Below are positions 53,776-61,867 of a stretch of 64,000 bases of DNA, piece by piece; within the stretch, counting starts at the first letter, position 1, and each line of letters opens with the position of its first letter. The notes beneath the pieces are model-generated. The model was given only the letters and a program-made list of their open reading frames with translations, did no database searches and was not told the DNA's origin. Source of the stretch: JBFHIZ01 sp963666475 (GTDB taxonomy: Bacteria > Bacillota > Clostridia > Lachnospirales > Lachnospiraceae). A program made the position numbers and the translations under genes. The DNA lies in NCBI GenBank assembly GCA_963666475.2, contig CAXXJM010000001.1:620001-684000 (forward strand). Reading direction: 5' to 3'.

Positions 53776-54948
53776 TTAAAAATAGCTGACTTTGATATGT
53801 TTTCCCATTTTTTTCAGACACTCGGATAGTTCTTCAACCAAGTGCATCTTAATACTGAAATTGATTGGAAGATCTGGATTCTGATGAGCAGGGTTTATTG
53901 CTTTTCCCACATAAAAATTGATGTCTGTCGCTTCTTCAAATAACAAACGACAAATCTTAGAGGCTCCATCCTTCCCCGTATTCCATATCTGATATTTTTC
54001 ATTTCTTTCAACATAATCTTTTGCAAGTTCTAATACTCGATTAATGGTAATTACGCCTTCTGTAACCAAATCTACACCTTCTAAAGAAGCAGTTGGCGGA
54101 ATTTTCTTATCATAAAAATCCAATGAAGGAATTAATGGTTTTTTTAAATATTGAGCGGCGATTTTTGAAGTCGTACCACCACATATAATATGTTTTCCTT
54201 TTTTGGAAAAGAACAAATTCATCATCTTGTCAGAGTCATCTGGATCAATCGGTGGACCAAACAAAAGATTCATAGGTTCACGTTTACGAATTCGAACGGT
54301 ACAAATCGTTGTATCATCGCCAGGTTCTCCACCATATAAACGCACGCACTCATCCAATAAAATTGTTGTAAGCGTTTTAGCTGTTAATCCTACTTCCGAA
54401 AAATTTTCCATAAAAAGGATAATATCTTTGCGTTCCCATCCAAAGTTCAGGTTCATTCCAACCCCTGCATGAATCGCACCATCACTCATCATAATAAAAG
54501 TATCGTCTTCTAATAAATTGATCGTTGAATGATAAATCTGTTTTCCATCAATATTCATAAGAGAAGTTGGAATTTCTTGATTCTTCCCACCTCGTAATAA
54601 AATCACATGTGGATTATCATATTGAATAATATTTGCATATTCATTCTCCACAATATGAAAAATCGTAAATGTTGAATACGCGACTTGTCGTTCCTGACAT
54701 ACTGGTAGTGTTGCTGCGATTGTTTCTACACAATCCGTAATATCCATGTTATTAGCCATCATTGTCGAAATGATTTTGGCAGTAAGTTTTGACAAAATAT
54801 TTGCCTTGACCCCACTTCCGAGTCCATCAGCAAGAACAATGACTACTCGATTTTCATCCTGCCAAACAACTTCAATATTATCTCCTGATAATTCTTCTTT
54901 ATATTTATTGACTCCGCGATAACCAATGTCTACACAAAGATCATTCAT
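53776..54948 (-). CDS. SpoIIE-type PP2C protein phosphatase with unassigned C-terminal domain
   Basis: The N-terminal 225 residues of this 390-residue protein are a PP2C/SpoIIE phosphatase with all metal-binding Asp visible: LADGLGSG (Asp41), MMSDGAIHAG (Asp156) and GEPGDDTTICTV (Asp211/212). Residues about 226-390 form a separate domain without a name, containing KHIICGGTTSKIAAQYL, a long helical stretch and a basic end. The start overlaps the stop of the sensory hydrogenase by 8 bp, so the two are translationally coupled. Output of the hydrogenase sensor as Ser/Thr dephosphorylation is inferred; no anti-sigma antagonist is nearby. Confidence 0.88.
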   Translation of the reverse strand: MNDLCVDIGYRGVNKYKEELSGDNIEVVWQDENRVVIVLADGLGSGVKANILSKLTAKIISTMMANNMDITDCVETIAATLPVCQERQVAYSTFTIFHIVENEYANIIQYDNPHVILLRGGKNQEIPTSLMNIDGKQIYHSTINLLEDDTFIMMSDGAIHAGVGMNLNFGWERKDIILFMENFSEVGLTAKTLTTILLDECVRLYGGEPGDDTTICTVRIRKREPMNLLFGPPIDPDDSDKMMNLFFSKKGKHIICGGTTSKIAAQYLKKPLIPSLDFYDKKIPPTASLEGVDLVTEGVITINRVLELAKDYVERNEKYQIWNTGKDGASKICRLLFEEATDINFYVGKAINPAHQNPDLPINFSIKMHLVEELSECLKKMGKHIKVSYF

Positions 54949-56620
54949 CTTTCATTGACTCCTTTAACTTCGTTAACGCAATTTTCGTTTCTGCTACAGT
55001 TTCTCCTAGCAATGATGTGATGTCCTGAACGATTCTCATTTGCTTGTTGACTACCTGGTCTGCCGTCTCGATGGTCTGTTTGCTGAATATCTCTTTCATT
55101 TCCCGGGCACGTTCTTCCACTGTCACATCTCTTAAAATACATATCAAAATTCGATATTCTCGATCATAAACAATCGTTTCGTCTACATATTTATTATATT
55201 CTGCAAGATAAACACGTTTGTCTCGAATGTCTTTTCCAGTCTTTTTCACAGTAATAAAATCTTTCGGATCAAGAATTCGAACCACTTGATCTCCTAAAAT
55301 ATCTTGTGCGGAATTGATATTAACAATACGGCAAGCAGCACGATTCAATTGCTGAACTTCAAAATTTTCATTGATCACCAGAATTCCGTTCGGACTATTG
55401 CTGATAATGTTATCCGAAAAACTTTCCGCTCTTTCTTTTAAATATGGCATGCACATCGTCAAATCTGCTTTCCCTTGGAATACAGCGATTGCCTTGTCAC
55501 GACAAGAGTCATAACCACATGAACCACAGTTCAATTCATCTTCTTTGGACATTTTACCCATTTGTTGTAAGATCGTACGAACCTCTATTTCAGTTGGCAT
55601 TAAAGATTTTCTACCAATGTATTCGATTCTTTTTTTCATATCTTCACGAGCAGGCATTTCAACGAAAAAATCCTCTGTACCACTATAAGATGAAACTTCT
55701 GCAAAATTTCTTAGTGGAAATTTGTGATATTTTTCCATAACAGGACCGCCGATACAACTTCCAATACAAGCAGACATCTCAATAAAACAGTTGCTTAATG
55801 TTCCATTTTCAATTTCCTCTAATGCAGATTTACAATTATCGACACCATCAATTGCATAATAAGTATAGTTTTCATTTTTTTCCATGGTTTTGATGATTCC
55901 ACCAGTTGTTGGAAACAATCTTGCTTTTGATCTATTTTCAAAATCCTTTTCCGCTTCTGGAATAATGTTTTCTGCTTCAAGCCAACTACTCAATTGTTCA
56001 AAAGTTAAAACCGCATCTACGATTCCTTCGTAATATTCCCCTTCATCCTTTTTGGCAACACAAGGTCCAATAAAAACCGTTTTCGCATTTGGATATCTTT
56101 TCTTAATATCCTTACAATGTGCCTGCATAGGTGAAATACATTTCGCCAAGAAAGGAAGCGCCCCTTGAAAATGCTTCTGTATCAAAAGGTTTACAGAATG
56201 ACAGCTGGAAGAAATAAGTATTTCCGGTCTGTCCTCATTCAAAATTCTTTCATATTCAGTTTTTACCTCAGTTGCTCCAATTGCAGTCTCTTCTACATCA
56301 TAGAAACCGAGTTTCTTTAAAGCATTTCGTAACGATTCAATTCCTGCACCATTATAGTTTGCAATAAATGATGGAGCAAGAGAACAAATGACAGGCTCTT
56401 CCATGCCTAAATACATTTTTACTTTTTCTACATCACTTGTAATTTCTTTTGCATTTTGTGGGCATACTACAAAACACTGACCACATAAAATACACTCATT
56501 ACCTACAATATTCGCCTGGTTCGCTGAAAAACGAATGGATTTAACCGGGCAGTTACGAATACACTTATAACAGTTTTTACAATTGGCTTTTTTTAATCTT
56601 AAAGGTTCTACTGACATCAA
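54941..56620 (-). CDS. Sensory-type [FeFe]-hydrogenase with PAS domain (group C/HydS-like)
   Basis: The 559-residue protein is laid out as two 4Fe-4S motifs (Cys14-24 and Cys43-53), an H-cluster domain (about 75-350), an extra Cys4 motif CGSCGYDSC...C (365-390) and a PAS domain (about 400-510) followed by a helical tail. H-cluster motifs are L1 SSSCHSVN (Cys140; second Cys replaced by His141), L2 GPCVAKKDE (Cys187) and L3 MSACIGSCIGGP (Cys285/289). PAS-bearing [FeFe]-hydrogenases of group C are proposed H2 or redox sensors with low turnover. The PAS is on the output side and the next gene, overlapping by 8 bp, is a PP2C phosphatase. Confidence 0.9.
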   Translation of the reverse strand: MMSVEPLRLKKANCKNCYKCIRNCPVKSIRFSANQANIVGNECILCGQCFVVCPQNAKEITSDVEKVKMYLGMEEPVICSLAPSFIANYNGAGIESLRNALKKLGFYDVEETAIGATEVKTEYERILNEDRPEILISSSCHSVNLLIQKHFQGALPFLAKCISPMQAHCKDIKKRYPNAKTVFIGPCVAKKDEGEYYEGIVDAVLTFEQLSSWLEAENIIPEAEKDFENRSKARLFPTTGGIIKTMEKNENYTYYAIDGVDNCKSALEEIENGTLSNCFIEMSACIGSCIGGPVMEKYHKFPLRNFAEVSSYSGTEDFFVEMPAREDMKKRIEYIGRKSLMPTEIEVRTILQQMGKMSKEDELNCGSCGYDSCRDKAIAVFQGKADLTMCMPYLKERAESFSDNIISNSPNGILVINENFEVQQLNRAACRIVNINSAQDILGDQVVRILDPKDFITVKKTGKDIRDKRVYLAEYNKYVDETIVYDREYRILICILRDVTVEERAREMKEIFSKQTIETADQVVNKQMRIVQDITSLLGETVAETKIALTKLKESMKDE

Positions 56621-56644
56621 ATATCTCCTACTACGTATATAAAC

Positions 56645-56893
56645 TTACGCTTTTTGAAAACGTTCCATTACTTCTTCCTCAAAAAAAGAACGTGTTGATT
56701 CTGGTGAAACAGAATACATTTCTTCATCAATCATGACACATACTCCTTTTTGACAATTCCCCATACAAAAAGTCCCAGCAAGTTCAATCTGATCTTGCAT
56801 ATTTCTCTCTGCTATTAACTCTTTCATTTCTTCGACTACTTGTCTTGATCCTTTTAAATGACAAGAGCTCCCAATACATACCGTTACCTTCAT
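56645..56893 (-). CDS. Thioredoxin-like [2Fe-2S] ferredoxin (NuoE/HydC-like)
   Basis: The 82-residue protein has the four cysteines of a thioredoxin-fold [2Fe-2S] protein, in VCIGSSCHLKGS and TFCMGNCQKGVCV. Single-domain versions accompany NADH-linked and sensory hydrogenases and pass electrons to them. It is placed 24 bp before the sensory hydrogenase and after rex, so it is a likely electron donor or acceptor for HydS-like protein. Confidence 0.9.
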   Translation of the reverse strand: MKVTVCIGSSCHLKGSRQVVEEMKELIAERNMQDQIELAGTFCMGNCQKGVCVMIDEEMYSVSPESTRSFFEEEVMERFQKA

Positions 56894-56925
56894 AAATAAA
56901 TCCCTACCTTTCTCACTAGTACCCT

Positions 56926-57540
56926 TTATAATTGCATTGTTGAAGCGAGCATGGCAAACATGGTCGCCAAATTTATATTTTGAACTTGAACATCTGCTGG
57001 TACATTTAGATGAACTGGTGCAAAATTCATAATTGCACGTACACCAGATTCAACCAATCCATCCGTTATCTCCTGTGCGGCATGATCAGGTACACACAAA
57101 ATAACCATCCGAATCCCCATTCTCTTAACAAGATCATTTACTTTTGACATCGGAAAAATTTTTCTTCCATTTTCCATTCGAATTTCGTCCCCAAGATCAA
57201 ATCCTGCTACTAATCTTATTCCATACTCCTCAAATCCTTCATAGGAAAGAATGGCACTGCCGAGCCTACCACAGCCAATTACAACAGCATCAGAAGCATC
57301 TTTAAAACCCAGAAATGATTCTAGGAGGTCAATTAATTCTAACATGTGATATCCAATTTTAGGTTTCCCCTGACCAGATACGCTCCCCAAATCTTTCCTC
57401 ACCTGAACTTCACCCAACGAAAGGGCTCTTGCAATGTTCGTTGCCGAAATATGATCATCCAACCCTGGATCCAATGACTTTAAATACTGCAGATAAATCG
57501 GTAATCGTTTTAGCGTTGTTTTTGATATACTTTTTTCCAT
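56926..57540 (-). CDS. rex: Redox-sensing transcriptional repressor Rex
   Basis: Rex binds DNA when NAD+ is high and leaves it when NADH rises. From the ATG at 57538-57540, seven bases after GGAG, it has 204 residues: winged helix (about 10-65; TNIARALSLGEVQVRKDLGSVSGQGKPKIGY), Rossmann NAD domain with VIGCGRLGSAIL and FDLGDEI, and a C-terminal helix for domain swap. First gene of the hydrogenase cluster. A Rex-like site lies in its own promoter region, so autoregulation is likely. Confidence 0.95.
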   Translation of the reverse strand: MEKSISKTTLKRLPIYLQYLKSLDPGLDDHISATNIARALSLGEVQVRKDLGSVSGQGKPKIGYHMLELIDLLESFLGFKDASDAVVIGCGRLGSAILSYEGFEEYGIRLVAGFDLGDEIRMENGRKIFPMSKVNDLVKRMGIRMVILCVPDHAAQEITDGLVESGVRAIMNFAPVHLNVPADVQVQNINLATMFAMLASTMQL

Positions 57541-57573
57541 ATGTATTCTCCACGTGCAATCCATCCCTTTAGA

Positions 57574-57591
57574 TTGATATTATTATAACAA
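57574..57591. promoter_or_regulatory. Candidate Rex operator upstream of rex
   Basis: TTGATATTATTATAACAA (57574-57591) resembles the clostridial Rex consensus TTGTTAANNNNTTAACAA with about three mismatches. It overlaps a TATAAT element on the minus strand. Confidence 0.45.
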
Positions 57592-57617
57592 AGTTTTTGT
57601 CTTCTCTCTAATGTAAA

Positions 57618-57653
57618 AATGGTATATCGATATATTTATATCGATATACCATT
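57618..57653. repeat. 17-bp perfect inverted repeat between LysR gene and rex
   Basis: Arms 57618-57634 and 57637-57653 are perfect inverted repeats with a 2-bp spacer (outer part AATGGTATATCG). On the minus strand it is followed by TTTTTA, so it can act as a terminator for the LysR gene. As duplex DNA it is a long palindrome and might be an operator. Confidence 0.7.
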
Positions 57654-57678
57654 ATTCATTTTAAATTATAAGTGCATA

Positions 57679-58602
57679 CTATTCAAGTACATTTGCATAT
57701 TTTTTTATATAAGCAATAAACTCACTTTCGATTTCCTTGCGTTTATGCTCTCTTCGATAAATCAAAACATCCATGTATTCTTTTTGATGATCGATAACTT
57801 GTTTTTCTACCAAATGATATTGTTCTTTGATCCTTTGAGGTATTGGTGAAACCCACATATAGGTATGGTCCATCTCCGAAAGAAGATCCATTTGACTTGC
57901 TCTTTCAAAGACAAAAATTCGTTTATTAATATGTTCGGAGAATTCTGCCTTTTTCACATCCATAAAACTGAGTTCTGGAACATATGGATCTGGATGCGCG
58001 ATTTCAATTTGTTGTAAAAGATCCTTTGTGCAAACTTCATCAATTAACGTACAGGGATTTTTTTCAGACATCAATGCACGAATTGTGAAACGAGAAAGCA
58101 ACTCTGACTCCAAATTTTTTTCCTTTAATAATTTCTTGAAATTTCGATCAAAACCACTTTGATAGCGAATAACTGCCAACTGATATTCTCCCTGAATCAA
58201 ATTTTCAATCGCCTGCATTGCATTTGTTTCTTTATAGTAGATATCAATTGGTTCCTTCTCATCTAACTGTTTAACAAAATCAGCAAAGGCCGCACTGATA
58301 TAAGTAGCTCTTGGAACAGCTACTGCAATTTTTTGTTTCACACGCTCCTTCTCATGATAAATAGACTCAACTTCGTCAATCTGAGAAAGGATTCCCTTTG
58401 CGTGGGACAAGAATACCTCACCATCTGGGGTAATGGTAATCCCTTTTGATGTTCTTCGAAAAATCATAATCCCAAGGCTTTCTTCTAATTCTTTTACTGC
58501 CCTGCTAAGATTTGGCTGATTCATATAAAGATTTTCAGCCGCTTTACTTATGGATTTCGTTTTTTCGATTTCAACGACATATCTTAAATGTAAGATATTC
58601 AT
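57679..58602 (-). CDS. LysR-family transcriptional regulator
   Basis: The 307-residue protein has an N-terminal winged helix (1-60; SISKAAENLYMNQPNLSRAVKELEESLGIMIFRRTSKG) and a LysR substrate-binding domain (about 90-300). It lies downstream of scpB and upstream of rex on the same strand, so its targets cannot be read from divergent genes. The inducer is unknown. Confidence 0.9.
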   Translation of the reverse strand: MNILHLRYVVEIEKTKSISKAAENLYMNQPNLSRAVKELEESLGIMIFRRTSKGITITPDGEVFLSHAKGILSQIDEVESIYHEKERVKQKIAVAVPRATYISAAFADFVKQLDEKEPIDIYYKETNAMQAIENLIQGEYQLAVIRYQSGFDRNFKKLLKEKNLESELLSRFTIRALMSEKNPCTLIDEVCTKDLLQQIEIAHPDPYVPELSFMDVKKAEFSEHINKRIFVFERASQMDLLSEMDHTYMWVSPIPQRIKEQYHLVEKQVIDHQKEYMDVLIYRREHKRKEIESEFIAYIKKYANVLE

Positions 58603-58623
58603 ATTCTATCGACCATCCTCCCT

Positions 58624-59232
58624 TTATAATCCTACTGTATCGTTATCCTCTTCATCCTTTGGAGCTCCAAAGCGAATTTCAGATGCTTCCTCTTCCGCCT
58701 GTGTTTTAAACTCATCCATTTGATCAGAATTTACCTGTGGAAGGTCTTCTAACGACGATACTCCAAATGCTCTTAAAAATTGTTCGGTTGTACCAAATAA
58801 AATAGGTCTACCAGGAGCATCTTTTCTCCCCAATTCCTGTACCAGTTCATACTCAACCAATCGATTCACTGCATGGTCACAACTCACTCCACGTATCCCT
58901 TCGATTTCAATTTTAGTAATTGGTTGTTTATAGGCTATAATAGACAACGTTTCTAGTACTGTATCCGATAAAGAGTATTTTCTAGGAGTTTTTGCAATCT
59001 TAATTAAATGCTCATACATATCAGGTTTTGTACACATTTGATAATTACCATCAATTTCCGTAATTGTGATCCCTGCATTTCGTTCTTCATATTCCATCTG
59101 TATTTCTTCAATAAGTTCCTGTGTAATACTTTCACTTTCTTCAACGACTGCCGCAATCTTTGATAATTCTACAGAATCTCCCATAGCAAATAAAATTGCT
59201 TCAATAACTGATTTCTGGTTCGATCTTTCCAT
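58624..59232 (-). CDS. scpB: Segregation and condensation protein B
   Basis: ScpB is the winged-helix kite subunit of the SMC-ScpAB condensin. The 202-residue protein has two winged-helix domains; conserved stretches are VIEAILFAMGD, LSDTVLETLSIIAYKQPITKIEIEGIRGV and RLVEYELVQELGRKDAPGRPILFGTT. The C-terminal tail is acidic. The start lies inside the end of scpA (32-bp overlap). Confidence 0.95.
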   Translation of the reverse strand: MERSNQKSVIEAILFAMGDSVELSKIAAVVEESESITQELIEEIQMEYEERNAGITITEIDGNYQMCTKPDMYEHLIKIAKTPRKYSLSDTVLETLSIIAYKQPITKIEIEGIRGVSCDHAVNRLVEYELVQELGRKDAPGRPILFGTTEQFLRAFGVSSLEDLPQVNSDQMDEFKTQAEEEASEIRFGAPKDEEDNDTVGL

Positions 59233-59986
59233 CTGTTATTCCACTCTCACTTTCATAAATTTCTATATCATCAAACAATTCATTTTGTTTGGTTGTGATT
59301 TCTCCAACTTTCATCAGTTCCAAAATAACCAAAAACATAACAATAATATCCATTTTTGTTTTTTGATCTTGCAAAAGTTTTTGAAAGCTAATTTTTTTAT
59401 TCTTTGAGACCTCAGCACGCACAAATAAAAATTTATCATCAATATTTACTTCATCTTTTTCAATCTTTCCAAACTTGCTTCTTACGGGGTCAATTTTATT
59501 TTCGCTACGTTTTAAAACAAAATGAAAAATTTCCTGCATTTTTCCCAAAGTCACTTCGCCAATTAACTCTTCATAACTTACTGGTTCTCTATATTTTTTC
59601 ACTTCATCTGGCAAAGTTTCTTCCTTATATAAAATCTTATCCGCATCTAATTGACGATCTTTTAGTTCATAAGACATATACTTATAAAGCTTGTACTCAA
59701 TCAGTTTCTGAACAAGTTCCGCTCTTGGATCCTCTTCTTCACCAAATTCGTCCACCTCTTTTGGAAGCAACATTTTGCTTTTGATATTTATCAAAGTAGC
59801 TGCCATAACTAGAAATTCACTCATTACGTTCATGTCTTGCTCTTCCATGGCATTGATATACTCCATGTATTGATTCGTGATTTCTACAATTGGAATATCA
59901 TATATATCAACTTTATTTTTATCAATTAAATGTAATAACAAATCCAACGGTCCTTCAAAGACCTCGAGTTTTACGGCTAATGCCAT
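59201..59986 (-). CDS. scpA: Segregation and condensation protein A
   Basis: ScpA is the kleisin subunit that bridges SMC heads. From the ATG at 59984-59986, eight bases after GGAGG, it has 261 residues; it begins with the classical EVFEGPLDLLLHLIDKNKVDIYDIPI and ends with a winged helix (about 205-245, FQKLLQDQKTKMDIIVMFLVILELMKVGEI). The TTG at 60001 touches the ribosome site and is rejected. Confidence 0.95.
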   Translation of the reverse strand: MALAVKLEVFEGPLDLLLHLIDKNKVDIYDIPIVEITNQYMEYINAMEEQDMNVMSEFLVMAATLINIKSKMLLPKEVDEFGEEEDPRAELVQKLIEYKLYKYMSYELKDRQLDADKILYKEETLPDEVKKYREPVSYEELIGEVTLGKMQEIFHFVLKRSENKIDPVRSKFGKIEKDEVNIDDKFLFVRAEVSKNKKISFQKLLQDQKTKMDIIVMFLVILELMKVGEITTKQNELFDDIEIYESESGITDGKIEPEISY

Positions 59987-60003
59987 ACTCCGTTCCTCCA
60001 AAA

Positions 60004-60861
60004 TTAGTTTTCTTTTTTGATTTCAACAGTCACAAGTTCACAAGGATTAAAAATCCTCACTGGAAGGGTATGCGCACCCAATCCTCTGCTAATAATCATT
60101 TTACCATACTTCCCATGCTTCATACCACCTGCAAATTCAGTAAAAAAACGTAAAGACGCTGAAATAAACCCTCTTGAACCAGGTAATCTTAAAAGCCCAC
60201 CATGATTATGTCCAGACAACGTCAAATCGAACTTCCATGCGTCATACGAAGAAAAGTAATCTGGATTGTGTGCTAGCGCAATTTGATATAAATGTTGATC
60301 CAGTGAATCCGTAAGTGAACCCACATTCAACACCATGCGATGTCTATGCTTCCCTTTTTTCTGATAATAGAACATCCCGATCGACAACCCTGTGATACGG
60401 ATTCCAAACTCCGGTAGTTCGATCGAATCGTTGTCAAGAATATGCAAATTATCATGATGTATCGCATGAATAAATTTTGGATATAAACCATGATACGACT
60501 TTTCATTATTTTTCGCGCGTTCTTCATGATTTCCCAATGCAAAATATACGGGATAATTCCCACACAAATGTTTCATTACTTCTTCAGCATGAACGTTTCG
60601 TTTTGCAGAATTCGCGATAATCATATCCCCTCCAACAAGGATAATATCCGGATTTTGTCGATCAATTTCCTTAAAAAGCCTATGATTGCCTTGTCCAAAA
60701 ACGTGATTATGAAGATCTGAAAGGAAAACAATTTTTATATCTTTATTAATTTTTCCCGAACTTAGTGAATAGACAACAGTACGTAGCCTATAACCGTCAA
60801 TTGCTGATGCTAAAATCGCAAATAAAATCAACCCTAGCAAAATCTCTAGAAAAATTTTCAT
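60004..60861 (-). CDS. Membrane-anchored metallophosphoesterase (YaeI/YkuE-like)
   Basis: The 285-residue calcineurin-like phosphoesterase has an N-terminal membrane helix (about 4-24) and dinuclear metal motifs DLHNH (about 49-53), GGDMI, GNHEE, the AHNPDYF His and GHNHGGLLRLP. Related proteins (YkuE, LpxH-like families) hydrolyse phosphodiesters near the membrane; the substrate here is unknown. It starts upstream of scpA by 17 bp and is probably in the same unit. Confidence 0.88.
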   Translation of the reverse strand: MKIFLEILLGLILFAILASAIDGYRLRTVVYSLSSGKINKDIKIVFLSDLHNHVFGQGNHRLFKEIDRQNPDIILVGGDMIIANSAKRNVHAEEVMKHLCGNYPVYFALGNHEERAKNNEKSYHGLYPKFIHAIHHDNLHILDNDSIELPEFGIRITGLSIGMFYYQKKGKHRHRMVLNVGSLTDSLDQHLYQIALAHNPDYFSSYDAWKFDLTLSGHNHGGLLRLPGSRGFISASLRFFTEFAGGMKHGKYGKMIISRGLGAHTLPVRIFNPCELVTVEIKKEN

Positions 60862-60880
60862 TCTTTACCTCTTATTTATA

Positions 60881-60906
60881 AAAAAAGTTCCAATTGCTTG
60901 GAACTT
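60881..60906 (-). terminator. Terminator of the CmpB-type gene
   Basis: AAGTTCCAA (60885-60893), loop TTGC and TTGGAACTT (60898-60906), followed on the minus strand by TTTTTT. The stop codon of the gene touches the base of the stem. Confidence 0.9.
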
Positions 60907-61496
60907 TACCACCATCGAAACTTAAAGTTTTGATATTTTTCTCTAATATTCTCTTTTTGTTTTTCCATGTCAATCCCCACTGCAACCAGAAAGTGATAGA
61001 CAAAATCAAAAAAGATTATGGCAAGTACTATTTTAATAATACGTACACCTACAGGTACCTGTAAATAATCAATACTCTTAATGATCCACTGATTTAAGTA
61101 TTTAACAATTAAAATACCATATATTCCCCATGCCAGAGTGCTCTCTAAACATAGTATTCCTTTATAATTCAGCGGTTTGTTCGTATAATCCCACCAAAAC
61201 TTTCCAAACAAAGAAAGCATCATCTTTGCCACAATAAACTCAAAGGCAGTCGCAAGAATTGCTGAAACAAAATACAACAATACGACTGAATCAATCAATG
61301 GCGTTAATATAATTGCGCCTATTGTGCCTCCAAATCCATAAATTGGGCAAAAAGGTAAAAACGTGAATCCTCTATTTGTAATCTTTTTATTACAGATTGA
61401 CATATAAACGGATTCTACGAACCACCCTAAAATACTATAAATCACAAAACTAGCAATCAAATGATACAAATCAGGAACAAAAAATACACCTCTCAT
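60906..61496 (-). CDS. CmpB-type (PF06541-like) membrane protein
   Basis: The 196-residue membrane protein has about five helices and a C-terminal basic end. Its sequence YSILGWFVESVYMSI...RGFTFLPFCPIYGFGG and the GILCLESTLAWGIYG segment match the 'putative ABC transporter permease' family (PF06541, COG4905) common in Firmicutes. No ABC ATPase is nearby and the function is unknown. The ATG at 61494-61496 is preceded by a G-rich site. Confidence 0.8.
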   Translation of the reverse strand: MRGVFFVPDLYHLIASFVIYSILGWFVESVYMSICNKKITNRGFTFLPFCPIYGFGGTIGAIILTPLIDSVVLLYFVSAILATAFEFIVAKMMLSLFGKFWWDYTNKPLNYKGILCLESTLAWGIYGILIVKYLNQWIIKSIDYLQVPVGVRIIKIVLAIIFFDFVYHFLVAVGIDMEKQKENIREKYQNFKFRWW

Positions 61497-61541
61497 ATAT
61501 CCCCCAGCCCTTACACTTGCAAACTAAAAATTGCAAAACTA

Positions 61542-61573
61542 AAGTCCTTAGCACTCGAATGCACCAAGGACTT
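61542..61573 (-). terminator. Terminator of rpsU
   Basis: AAGTCCTT-GGTGC...GTGC-T-AAGGACTT forms a long stem with one small bulge (61542-61573), followed on the minus strand by TAGTTTT, 5 bp after the rpsU stop. Confidence 0.75.
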
Positions 61574-61577
61574 AACA

Positions 61578-61754
61578 TTAGTTATATTTGCGTTTTCTTG
61601 CTGCTTCAGATTTTTTCTTGCGTTTTACGCTTGGTTTTTCATAGTGTTCACGTTTGCGGATTTCTTGTTGAATTCCAGCTTTCGCACAACTTCTCTTGAA
61701 TCTGCGTAATGCGCTATCTAAAGTCTCATTTTCTTTAACTATTACATTTGACAT
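61578..61754 (-). CDS. rpsU: 30S ribosomal protein S21
   Basis: The 58-residue basic protein begins MSNVIVKENETLDSALRRF and contains KAGIQQEIRKREHYEKPSVKR, which are S21 signatures; the end is Lys/Arg-rich (KRKKKSEAARKRKYN). It belongs to the small ribosomal subunit. Start ATG at 61752-61754 follows AGGTG. It has its own promoter behind alaS. Confidence 0.97.
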   Translation of the reverse strand: MSNVIVKENETLDSALRRFKRSCAKAGIQQEIRKREHYEKPSVKRKKKSEAARKRKYN

Positions 61755-61826
61755 GATATCACACCTAACCTCCCTCCAGCCCTTATATTGTACGACTGTA
61801 CGGGTATTTTCTTATATTCAAATAAT

Positions 61827-61854
61827 ATTATATCAGAAAATCACTATTCGTCAA
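61827..61854 (-). promoter_or_regulatory. Promoter of rpsU
   Basis: On the minus strand TTGACG (61849-61854), a 16-bp spacer and TATAAT (61827-61832). The leader of about 70 bases contains a small GTAC inverted repeat and a G-rich stretch. Confidence 0.7.
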
Positions 61855-61867
61855 CTCTTTTTGACAA

